Assembly (NCBI RefSeq): GCF_000227685.2 | Contig: NZ_CP007029.1 | Location: forward strand, 1,710,501 to 1,774,500 | DNA from: Thioalkalivibrio paradoxus ARh 1 | GTDB lineage: Bacteria > Pseudomonadota > Gammaproteobacteria > Ectothiorhodospirales > Ectothiorhodospiraceae | DNA: 64,000 nucleotides | Reading direction: 5' to 3' | Shown: piece by piece, positions 19,072-27,254 of the stretch | How positions within the stretch are numbered: the stretch's first letter is position 1 | Layout: each line of letters starts with the position of its first letter | The notes under the pieces: generated by a model | Told to the model about the DNA's origin: nothing | The model's database searches: none | The model's input: the letters and a program-made list of their open reading frames with translations, nothing else | Translations under genes and position numbers: made by a program

Positions 19072-20418
19072 TTACCGTGAGCTGCTGTCGACCGAGCGCA
19101 CAAGTGCGTGTTCGATCTCCTCGGCCCAGGGGACGCTCTCACCTCGGCACAGGCGTGCCTCGCGGATCAGCCGGAGGTTGCGGGCCGTGGTTTCCGGCTC
19201 CCAGGATTCCCGAATCGCGGCGAGCGCATCCGCGAGCGCGGCCTGCGCCGCGTCTTCGTCCTTGGCCAGCACGGCGAGTTCGAGCCGGGTGGCGTGATCC
19301 CAGTAGTCGGGTTTGCCCGCGGCGATGCGCCGCTCGACGGCGTAGGCGACGACCGGGAGCAACCGCTCGCGGCGTGGATCCGGCGGCTCGCATAGCTCCA
19401 TCAGCGTGACCGCGTTGATCCCCGGGTAGGCATCCCGCCAGTCGGCCTCGAAACCATTCAGGTAGGCCTCGATCGCCTTGTTCAGCTGGCCCCGCGCGAG
19501 AAAGGTATCGCCGTCCTTCAATGCCCGTTCCCAGCGATCCTTGTACACGCGTCCGAGGATGCCGTAGGTCTCGCTGCTGGGCCCGCGCCAGGCGATCAGG
19601 TCGAGCAGCACGCGCTCGGCCTCGTCGCCGCAGCCGGCGCGGTTGAGTGCCAGCCCGAGCTGTTCCTGAACGAGCACGGTGGCGGCCAGCGGCGGCGCCA
19701 TCTTCGGTACCAGCGCGATCATGTCCTTCCAGGCCTTCACCGCCCGATACGACAGGAACAGATCGATCACCACCCCCGACTCGGCATCGGCCAGAACGCC
19801 GAGCTGGTTCTCCACGGCGCGCACGGCTTCGACGTCTTCTTTGCGCGCGGCGGCCAGGCGTTGCTTCAGCGTCTCGGAGTAGGCGATCCGTTTCCGGAAC
19901 ACATCCGTTTTCAGGCGCTGGATGTCGGGGAAGCCCTCGACCAGTTGGAACACCGGGCTGTCGGTTGCCCCGTGGCGGGCCTCGCGCAGCCGCTCGACCA
20001 GGGTGGCATGGATCGCCGCCGTATCGACCGGGATGCCGTCCGGACCCAGCCGGTACGGGATGGCGCGCAGCGGAGCGACGTCGAACGGGAGTTGCCCGGT
20101 GTCCTCGGCATAGAGAGTCACCGTGCTCGCCGGGCGCACCGCGTGCCGCAGACCCAGCTCGTAGAACACGTTCGCGTTGGCGGTGGTCAGGTCCGCCACC
20201 GCGTACTCGCACAGAATCAGCCGCTCGAACATCGGCTTGTGGATGATGCCCCCGGTCATTTCCTCGTCCGCGCGTAGCGGGTCAAGCCCGGCTTGTGCGA
20301 TCGCGGGCACGATCAGAGCGCGGTAGATGGCATCGAAGTCCACCACGGTGCCGCCGACCATAGGTTTCTTGCCGAAGGGCATCAGGACGAAGCAGAGGGG
20401 AAGCTGAGCGGCGGGCAT
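19072..20418 (-). CDS. TRAFs-binding-type (DUF4071-like) TPR protein with a TIR-like N-terminal domain
   Basis: A 448-residue cytoplasmic protein. The N-terminal ~120 residues (LCFVLMPFGKKP; EEMTGGIIHKPMFERLILCE; VADLTTANANVFYELGLRHA) resemble nucleoside-deoxyribosyltransferase/TIR-like folds found at the head of conflict-system proteins. From ~150 on it is helical, with TPR-like pairs around residues 280-350 (TYGILGRVYKDRWERAL; LARGQLNKAIEAYLNGFE) typical of the MAP3K TRAFs-binding-type family. The enzymatic role is unknown; NAD+ or nucleotide cleavage is possible by analogy. It lies 76 bp downstream of the cell-wall hydrolase gene on the same strand and may be the last gene of that operon. 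Confidence 0.72.
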   Translation of the reverse strand: MPAAQLPLCFVLMPFGKKPMVGGTVVDFDAIYRALIVPAIAQAGLDPLRADEEMTGGIIHKPMFERLILCEYAVADLTTANANVFYELGLRHAVRPASTVTLYAEDTGQLPFDVAPLRAIPYRLGPDGIPVDTAAIHATLVERLREARHGATDSPVFQLVEGFPDIQRLKTDVFRKRIAYSETLKQRLAAARKEDVEAVRAVENQLGVLADAESGVVIDLFLSYRAVKAWKDMIALVPKMAPPLAATVLVQEQLGLALNRAGCGDEAERVLLDLIAWRGPSSETYGILGRVYKDRWERALKDGDTFLARGQLNKAIEAYLNGFEADWRDAYPGINAVTLMELCEPPDPRRERLLPVVAYAVERRIAAGKPDYWDHATRLELAVLAKDEDAAQAALADALAAIRESWEPETTARNLRLIREARLCRGESVPWAEEIEHALVRSVDSSSR

Positions 20419-20494
20419 GATGCGGTTTCTCGGTCAGAGTGGGGTGGTGTAAGGCAGCGTGGAGCATCTGCTCAAGCGGCGATGGGCCATAGGA

Positions 20495-22264
20495 TCAGCT
20501 CATGCTGGAAAGGTAGCGCTCGGCAATACGCGCGATTCGGGTGCCGCGATCGTCGGTGTGCCCGGAGTCCACGCGGGCCTTGTCGCCGTTGACCACTTCG
20601 CGAGCATTGTAGAAGTCCACGACGTCGTCGTTGACGTACCTCGGCAGCTTGTGCGCCGGCCTGAAAGTTCCGTCGCGCATGCCCTGGACCAGAATGCGGG
20701 CCGCGATGCTTGGATCCTGGTAGGTGAGGTCTGGCCTGGAGAGTAGGTCGATTCCCAGCCTTTTCGACCAGAACCTGTAGTTGTGTCGGCCGGTGATCTG
20801 CACATAGCCCCTCCCACGAAAGCGGAAGCCGTCCCCTTTCTGTGTATTGTCGAGATCCTTACGCCCCTCGTAGCGCTTTTGATCAGGAGTGGGTCCCCAG
20901 ATCTCAACCATGAACTTCCCGCACTGCGATTCGTGCTCAGAGGTCGCCAGCACGTAGGCAATCTGTGTTCGCGTATTCACTCCGCTGGCCAGGCACTCGG
21001 CCAGGATCACGGGGATGGACTCTTCAGCGAATCTGCGAAGTCCCGCGTCGACACTGCCGACGCAACCTGCCGCCAGGGCATGAATCGTGGAACCGTCCAG
21101 CCATATTAGCTCCTCGGGGACTGGCAAGGCTTCAATGGAGGGGGGCGCGAGCTCCTCGGATACCGCCGCTCCGGCGAGGCCCGGGATCAGCACCACGTCG
21201 CCTGGCGCGAGGAGGCGCGCACTGGCCTCGTCAAAAGGCTGACCATGGGATTGAAGCAACTCGTGCCAGCGGGCTCCGTTGCCCAAGTGACGGGCGGCAA
21301 GAGCGTAGAGCGTATCTCCAGGCTCCACGACCCAGCGGCGGTGCTCCGGAGGCTTGGTCGAGCGCCGGAGCGGCTTATCGCCGATCTCGATCCGATTCTT
21401 CTCTAGGTCGAACACAAGCGGCAACTCCAGAGCAGCCGCTGCCGCCGCTGCTCGCACATAGCCGTGGGACATCATCAATTCGGCCACCTCGCTCTCGGGC
21501 GCCTCGTCTGGGACCACCGTCTCGCCATCGAGAAACACGCAGTTCAAGAACAGCGGCATCGTGTGTCCGGAAGGCAGCAGGGCCAGAGTGTCGCGGGAGG
21601 CGTTGAGGAGTTGCCAGCCTACATCCTGGACCAGGCTTTCCACCTTCAGGAACGCCTCTTCGTCAGCATGAAGCGAGCCCTTCAATGCCACACCCAGTAT
21701 TTTTGCATCCAGATCCGCACCCAGCGATTCGTCCGGGACGACCCCGTCGATGAAAGCGCGTACCAGCTCGCGAAAGCGTTCGCCCACCTGTTCGGTGGGC
21801 AGCCGTGGTTCCCAGGGCAGGACCATGGGGTCCCACTTTCCCGATTGCGCTACACCGAGATTGCGCTGGACCTCACCATGGCCGAGCACCGTGCGTGATG
21901 TGACGGGAATCTCGTAGGCCACGCAGAGATCTGCCGCGGCCTGGGCCATGGTGCGCCACTGCCGTTCGGTCATTGGAAATCGTCCCGGATCGAACGGGCG
22001 TTCCCGCGCCCCCGCCATACAGCAAACCGTCAGGCCGATCGATCCGGTGTTGAGCCGCGCGGTATGCGCGGCGTATTTCCCATCGGTAGTGGACTGGTTG
22101 TCTGCGATGCTGTGTTTGCCCCGTACCAGGTTCCCGTCACCCTCAACCAAGATGTGGTAGTGCTTGCGATCAAGAGCGGAGGCTTGGTAGGTGCCGGCTG
22201 TCCAGTGACAGACGATGCGGCGCATCTGCACTTTGGGCATCCAGGTCTTGGGAATCTCGGACAT
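20495..22264 (-). CDS. Modular cell-wall hydrolase: amidase_2, LysM, GH19-like lysozyme
   Basis: 589 residues. Residues 15-180 are an N-acetylmuramoyl-L-alanine amidase domain: VCHWTAG with zinc ligand His20, AAHTARLNTGSIG, and VLGHGEVQRNLG followed by GKWDP. A ~150-residue linker region follows, then a LysM (WVVEPGDTLYALAARHLG near 325-370) and a GH19/endolysin-like domain from ~430 (ATSEHESQCGKF and FRGRGYVQITGRHNY). It could cut both peptide and glycan bonds of peptidoglycan. No signal peptide is visible, so export or lysis is needed for access. The ATG at 22264 has a strong AGGAGGTG site; an ATG at 22306 overlaps the upstream stop (ATGA) and would add 14 residues. It is the third gene after TIR and nSTAND genes and is probably their effector. 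Confidence 0.85.
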   Translation of the reverse strand: MSEIPKTWMPKVQMRRIVCHWTAGTYQASALDRKHYHILVEGDGNLVRGKHSIADNQSTTDGKYAAHTARLNTGSIGLTVCCMAGARERPFDPGRFPMTERQWRTMAQAAADLCVAYEIPVTSRTVLGHGEVQRNLGVAQSGKWDPMVLPWEPRLPTEQVGERFRELVRAFIDGVVPDESLGADLDAKILGVALKGSLHADEEAFLKVESLVQDVGWQLLNASRDTLALLPSGHTMPLFLNCVFLDGETVVPDEAPESEVAELMMSHGYVRAAAAAAALELPLVFDLEKNRIEIGDKPLRRSTKPPEHRRWVVEPGDTLYALAARHLGNGARWHELLQSHGQPFDEASARLLAPGDVVLIPGLAGAAVSEELAPPSIEALPVPEELIWLDGSTIHALAAGCVGSVDAGLRRFAEESIPVILAECLASGVNTRTQIAYVLATSEHESQCGKFMVEIWGPTPDQKRYEGRKDLDNTQKGDGFRFRGRGYVQITGRHNYRFWSKRLGIDLLSRPDLTYQDPSIAARILVQGMRDGTFRPAHKLPRYVNDDVVDFYNAREVVNGDKARVDSGHTDDRGTRIARIAERYLSSMS

Positions 22265-22302
22265 GATTGCACCTCCTGGTGGGTTTCCTTTTTTGATGCC
22301 AG

Positions 22303-24471
22303 TCATTCAGAGCGCAACTGGATGGCGTCGCCCGCAGCGAACCAGATCTCGAAATGTCGCGGGCGGATCGCGGTTGAGTCGCCGTAGCGGCGGCTCAGAT
22401 CGTTGAGCCGGAGCTGCGGTTCGGCAAGAATCTCATTGGTGATCGCCAGCAGCTGATCGCCCTCGTTGCCGCATTCCTCAGCCCGGAAGCACCGCAGTTC
22501 ACTGCGCCGCGGCGCGGCGTTCACTAATTCAATTCCAGGTGCTTGGATGCGTGAACCATCCTTCAAGCCCCGTTCTTCGAGTTGCCGTTCGAGTCCCTGG
22601 GCAGGTACGCGTTGCGCATCCTCGGCGATATGAACGAATACCCGCAGTGGAAAATCTTCTGCAGCCTGCGCGGGAACCTCTAAGGCAATAGCCTGATCTG
22701 GAGCTGTATCCCGAGGAAGTAGTATCCTCTCCTCGTGGCCGGGGGGAGGATACGGTCTCGTTCCCGATTCGCCTTGCCACAACCGCTCACGTGCCAGTTC
22801 GCGTTGAAAACCCTCCGCCTCCGAGGAGGCCTGCTGTACTTGTGATTGCTGCCACCACCCCCAGCCCAGCAATCCCATAATGACGGGAAGGATGATCAGA
22901 GCGGCGGTGACGTTCTGCAATCTTCGCCGGCTGCGTTCGACGGCTTGGATACGCTTGCTTTCGCGCATGCTTGCAGCCAGAAGCTTTTGTACCCGCTCCC
23001 AGCCGCCGCCGTAGCGCTGTGCCCAGGCGGGGTTGCGACGTTCAAGCCACGCCGCACGCTCCTCGGTGGTACCTGGGCCAAGGACATTCGCGCGGTCGCG
23101 TTCGAAGCTGTCGGCCTGAACCAGCAGGGCACGCCAGATCAACCCACTGCGGAACTCCCGGATCAGCCAGCCCTTCTCGGGATCGGCGATTCGTTGCCAA
23201 CACCGGATCAGCGCCTCGTGGCTGATATCCATCCGATCCTGGGCCTCCAGGGGAGCTTCACCGTAGGGCCTCAGGAACGATACGCCATCCTTGCGAAAGG
23301 CTTCGAGTACGCAGCGGAGCGTGCCCTCCGTCGCTCCTGTCACGGCGAGTAGCTCGGACAGACTGCAGGGCCGCCGGATGGCGTGGCCATCGGCGTTGAT
23401 TTCCGTGAGCGCTCGAAACAGATCTTCGATCAGGCGAGGTGAATCGCCGCCACGGATGCAAGTCTCCTGCGCAACCGCCATGACCTCGTCGGCGTGATCC
23501 GACAGGAGGCCATTGAGGCCGTGCTTCCCCTGGTAGTGCTCGCTCTCCAGACGCCAGCGAGGAGAGGTTGATTCAGCCCCATCGAGTTCCGGCTGCGGGT
23601 CGGCGGGTGCGGGCCTGTCTGTGCTGACAAACCTCTGATGCAGGCGCATCAGCCCGTGCTGGATCAAAGGCAGTTGGTCCTGATCTCCTCCGGAATCGGC
23701 GATGAGGCGATTCGCCAATTCCCGGCTCACCCAGCCTGAGTAGAGCTTTGCCGGCTCGCGGATCGCGCGCAACAAGTCCGCGTGTTCCATCCGTGGTAAC
23801 AGGTACTGGTTGGCATTGACCGTTTCCGCAAGGCCGCGGTATCGCGCGCAGGCACCCAGGAATTCCGAGCGCATTGTGAGAACCGTGTAGAAACCGGTCG
23901 GTGGGTTCTGTGCCAGGCCCACCAGCAGATCCGCGAGCAAACGGGCCTGCTCGTCACCATGGCGACGGGCGTGTTCGAACAACTCCTCGAACTGGTCGAC
24001 CAACAAACAGAAGGGGCGATCGGCATCCGCTTCCAGGAACTCCGCGAGATCCGCCACGGCGCCGGCCCCAAAATTCAGCATTCTCCGGATCGCGACGACC
24101 CGTTCCTCGAAATCATCGCCCGAATTCGGGATGTCAGGGGTGGCCGCCAGGACCTTGGCGAGGTTCCACAAGGGCGCGTGACCCGGGAGCATGATGCCGA
24201 CGTGCCAGACAGCACCTCCGCGGGCACTGTCCTGCTCCAGCCAGGGGAGGACACCGGCGCGGATCAGGGAACTCTTCCCGCAGCCCGAATCCCCGTGCAC
24301 GACGACGAAGCGATTGTGGATCAGGCGGTTCACGACCGCATCGACCATGCGCTCACGACCGAAGAAAATGAGCCACTCGTGTCCCTCGAACGGTCTTAAC
24401 CCGGGATAAGGGCGCGGGGGGCGGTCGGTACCGAAGGGGGTACCCGCCGGCTCCGTGGTACGGCCACTCAT
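22303..24471 (-). CDS. nSTAND-type NTPase with C-terminal transmembrane segment and tail domain
   Basis: 722 residues. The N-terminus has the nSTAND1 signature PYPGLRPFEGHEWLIFFGRE; Walker A is HGDSGCGKSSLIRAG at 59-73 and Walker B is CLLVDQFEELFEH at 155-167. Sensor-like helices follow (LLTMRSEFLG-type motif, here VLTMRSEFLG; DQDQLPLIQHGLMRLH). A single hydrophobic segment lies at about 518-540 (VTAALIILPVIMGLLGWGWW). Beyond it come ~180 residues with a compact repeat-like domain (LRVFVHIAEDAQR; GLERQLEERGL; LNDLSRRYGDSTAIRPRHFEIWF), which would be extracytoplasmic. The start overlaps the TIR gene stop by 4 bp. The role is inferred: a membrane-anchored switch between a TIR protein and a peptidoglycan hydrolase. 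Confidence 0.85.
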   Translation of the reverse strand: MSGRTTEPAGTPFGTDRPPRPYPGLRPFEGHEWLIFFGRERMVDAVVNRLIHNRFVVVHGDSGCGKSSLIRAGVLPWLEQDSARGGAVWHVGIMLPGHAPLWNLAKVLAATPDIPNSGDDFEERVVAIRRMLNFGAGAVADLAEFLEADADRPFCLLVDQFEELFEHARRHGDEQARLLADLLVGLAQNPPTGFYTVLTMRSEFLGACARYRGLAETVNANQYLLPRMEHADLLRAIREPAKLYSGWVSRELANRLIADSGGDQDQLPLIQHGLMRLHQRFVSTDRPAPADPQPELDGAESTSPRWRLESEHYQGKHGLNGLLSDHADEVMAVAQETCIRGGDSPRLIEDLFRALTEINADGHAIRRPCSLSELLAVTGATEGTLRCVLEAFRKDGVSFLRPYGEAPLEAQDRMDISHEALIRCWQRIADPEKGWLIREFRSGLIWRALLVQADSFERDRANVLGPGTTEERAAWLERRNPAWAQRYGGGWERVQKLLAASMRESKRIQAVERSRRRLQNVTAALIILPVIMGLLGWGWWQQSQVQQASSEAEGFQRELARERLWQGESGTRPYPPPGHEERILLPRDTAPDQAIALEVPAQAAEDFPLRVFVHIAEDAQRVPAQGLERQLEERGLKDGSRIQAPGIELVNAAPRRSELRCFRAEECGNEGDQLLAITNEILAEPQLRLNDLSRRYGDSTAIRPRHFEIWFAAGDAIQLRSE

Positions 24472-25628
24472 TCGTCGTGTCTCAGTTGTGCACTGTGGCC
24501 AGCAAGCCACTGCCGGACGGCAGGCGTCCAGGGGTCGTCGGTTGCATCCAGCCAATCGGCCTGGACATTGCGTGCGGTGGCCCGACGCACCGGTGTCACG
24601 ATGCCATCTCCGACGGTGTTCAGAAGGCCGCAGGGGAGGGGACGGCTGGAACGCGCGCGCGCCGATTGCCGGTCATGCTTGCCGATCACGATGAGATCGG
24701 TGTCGACGGCGCGGGCGTCGTCGGTCCCCAGAAGCAACACAGCATCGCTCTCAGCCATGATCTCCACGCGGCGTTCGCGGGCCTCCTGGCGCTTCACGGG
24801 ATCTTTTTCAACGGTGTCAGGTTCACCGGGCACAATCGCGAATCCCTCCTGCGTCAGCGCGATCGCTGTGTCCTCCCATCTGCGGGCCTGGTCGACGCGG
24901 CCATGCAGGTACAACACCTGTCCATCGGTGTGAGCCAGTCGTTCCGCCCCGGCCCGAGCCCTGAGCTGTTCCTCGAGCACGCGCTGCATATCGTCAAGTT
25001 TGAGGTGAAGACGCCCGACGATATCGAGTAGCGCTTCGTCGAAATCCTGGCCGAAGGGGCGGGGGCCGGGGAGTACGGACCAGCCGAGCGGCCGGGCAGG
25101 AATCTTGCCACTGGTGTGGAATCGGAACCCCTTGAGCCGATGTCCACGCTGATCGGAAAAAGCGTCGGGCCACACCTCCTCGGTGGGCAGGATCTGCACG
25201 ATGACGACGCGCCCCTCGATGGGCAAACCCGTGGCGGTCTGGCGCTTGCACCACCATTCCCTTTCGTCCTCGCACCATGGGGACGCCAGGTAGTCGGGTG
25301 ACATCAATACGAGCAGCAAGGCCGAGGCCTCGATTTCCCGGCGTAGCTGATCGGTGAGGGGCGCCAGGGGGTCCACGCCATGCCCCGGGCGGTGCTCCTG
25401 GTCGAGGAAGATCCGCAGCGGCTCCCGGTACCTGCGATCGACCTTGAGTTCCCGCCCCAACTCAGCGGCGAAAGCCACCGACCAGGATTGCAGATAGGAT
25501 TGGCCGTTGCCATCGTCGCCATGGCTGTAGCTGACAAAGATGTCGTGCGAGAAAGGCGGACCGACGTAGCTCACCGGAGTCCCGCTTCGTGCCGTCGGTT
25601 TGCCACGAGTGGGGATGCGAAAAGCCAC
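24468..25628 (-). CDS. TIR-domain protein
   Basis: 386 residues. An N-terminal TIR domain spans ~25-200: HDIFVSYSHGDD at 29-39, LRIFLDQEHR at 71-80, and LVLMSPDYLASPWCEDEREW at 107-125 with a Glu in the expected NADase position (120 or 122). The C-terminal half (~240-386) looks like a second, divergent alpha/beta domain (VLYLHGRVDQARRWED; EIMAESDAVLLLGTDD), perhaps another TIR-like fold. The GTG at 25574 (VSYVGPPF) is an alternative start closer to family relatives. It is the first gene of the operon, overlapping the nSTAND gene by 4 bp. NAD+ hydrolysis or signal synthesis is expected from the family but not shown. Confidence 0.85.
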   Translation of the reverse strand: MAFRIPTRGKPTARSGTPVSYVGPPFSHDIFVSYSHGDDGNGQSYLQSWSVAFAAELGRELKVDRRYREPLRIFLDQEHRPGHGVDPLAPLTDQLRREIEASALLLVLMSPDYLASPWCEDEREWWCKRQTATGLPIEGRVVIVQILPTEEVWPDAFSDQRGHRLKGFRFHTSGKIPARPLGWSVLPGPRPFGQDFDEALLDIVGRLHLKLDDMQRVLEEQLRARAGAERLAHTDGQVLYLHGRVDQARRWEDTAIALTQEGFAIVPGEPDTVEKDPVKRQEARERRVEIMAESDAVLLLGTDDARAVDTDLIVIGKHDRQSARARSSRPLPCGLLNTVGDGIVTPVRRATARNVQADWLDATDDPWTPAVRQWLAGHSAQLRHDE

Positions 25629-25985
25629 CGCTGCCGATCCGCCACGGATAGCAACGAATCCTTCACCTCGTCGGTGGGGTTACCGTACATCCTGCGTCTC
25701 CTCATCGTCCGGGAGCCGCGATCCTGTGTTGACGCGCCCAGGGTCCGGTTCCCCGCGGCGCTAACCCTTTTCGGGAATCCGCGCCTGTCACCCCTGTATC
25801 AAGAGAGTAGACCAAGCGTTGCCAAAACCAAGCGGGGCAGTATGGTACGGGGCACTGGGCAGGTCGTTAGCCATTGCTGGTCGGGGAACAAGTTCCCGCT
25901 CTGCTCCCCTTGGGGGAGATGCGGGGCAGGCATGGGGGTGAATCCTTCGCGGCGAAAGGCTTCGTTCCTCGCGATGACGAATGAA
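25629..25985. other. Intergenic region upstream of the TIR operon
   Basis: About 357 bp without a gene. The right end contains a half copy of the family 2 dispersed repeat. The promoter for the TIR operon should be here, but I see no convincing -35/-10 pair. Confidence 0.4.
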
Positions 25986-25999
25986 TCAGCGCTTCCCCA
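25953..25999. repeat. Dispersed repeat family 2, right half copy
   Basis: GGCTTCGTTCCTCGCGATGAC followed by a flank containing AATCAGCGCTTCCCCA matches the right end of the element at 40759-40895. No left inverted partner is seen. It overlaps the 3' end of the DUF4062 pseudogene and supplies its TGA stop. Confidence 0.7.
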
Positions 26000-26959
26000 C
26001 TTGAACATGCACATTCTCGGTTCCGGCGAGGTCGCGAATCAGCTCCAGCGGCACGCGCAGACGGTCGGAGTGCTGCACCAGCAGATCCGCCAGGGCATCA
26101 AGCTGGTCGAGCAGCACCACCACCGGCCCTTCCTGTGCAAGGACTCGCACACACAAGCCGCTGGGCTGCCGGGCAACTCCAGGTAGTCTGCGAGAGCCAT
26201 GTCGTCGGCCAGTTGTTGCGGCAGATAGTCCGCCTTGATACCGAGCACCGGAATCGATTGCTGTTCGAGGAGAGCGCCGAGGCGCGCGAGCAGTGCCGAC
26301 TTGCCGCAGCCCGGCTCACCCAGCAGCAGGTGCACCGAAGGAGTTGCTTCCCCGATCTGTTGAAGCAGATCGTCGAGTTCGGGCCGCTGCAGCCAGCGGT
26401 CTCGGGGCAGGGTCGTGGGCCAGGAAAGCAGATCCCGAGAAGCACGCCGGAACCGCTCTCGCAGATCGGGCGCCGAAAGTCGGTTGCGACGGCGCTGCTT
26501 GTCGAGTTCACGGTTCACCCCGCTTTTGAGATGATCGATGAACCCGGTGAGGTCCTCGAACTGGGCCGGACGCACCGCGAGCCGAACCTCTCGGTGAAAA
26601 TCCTCCAACGCCCCCAACGGCTCCGGATCCTGAGTATCCGAGAGTTGGCCATTGGGGATGGCGGTACGGAACAGCGCGACCACGGGGATACCTGCGGACC
26701 GGGCGCGACGAAACTCCAGGTGGGTGATCGACAGCCCCTCCGGGTTGTTGTCCTCCGGTCGAAATCCGTAGCGGTGCCCCAGGATCAGCACGACGACATC
26801 GCACTCGGCAACGTCCTCCAGGCAGCTATGCCGCACAGTCTCGCTGGCTGCCGTGTAGCTGTGCACCGGTTGGTGCCCGGCTGCGACGAGCCAGTCCATC
26901 ACGGCCCGGCGTTCGGCTTCCAGGTCGAGCTTCGTTGAGGAGATGTAGATCCTGGCCAT
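25986..26959 (-). pseudogene. DUF4062 plus P-loop NTPase gene, frameshifted and truncated
   Basis: The N-terminus (RIYISSTKLDLEAERRAV; VVVLILGHRYGFRPEDN; SITHLEFRRARSAGIPVVAL) is a DUF4062 TIR-like domain, followed near residue 215 by a Walker A (LLLGEPGCGKSALLARLG). At about 26145-26155 a TG dinucleotide tract shifts the frame. One frame runs into low-quality sequence ending at 26039; the other restores a Walker B (PVVVLLDQLDALADLLVQ) and ends at a TGA at 25986. Family members continue for hundreds more residues, so the gene is cut, and a dispersed repeat forms its 3' end. It was probably a STAND-type conflict sensor. Confidence 0.75.
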
Positions 26960-27254
26960 GGGTTCCGTCTGCGGCAGGCTGGCAATGCACGAATTCGCAA
27001 CTTCCTTCCGAGATATTACCCGTAGCCGTCAGTGACACCAATTGCGTCTCGCCCCATGGCCAAAGCCCGTTCGTACCGCTAGACGACTGTTTCCTGATTT
27101 TTAGCCTATAGTCTTCGGTGCGCTACCGGCGGTTCGTTTATCGGGAACTCCGGCAAGGTGCAGCAGGCAGCCGACAATTGTTGGTGCAAGGCTATCGAGT
27201 AGCCTCACTCCACCACAATCGACTGCAAGTCGATTATCACCAGGAGGGCCTGTC

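Noticed and set aside
17073-19142. Long minus-strand frames rich in Pro, Arg and Ser repeats
   Set aside because: They are the reverse reading of the WD40 repeat DNA, so their periodicity is inherited. The sense frames have clear WD40 motifs.
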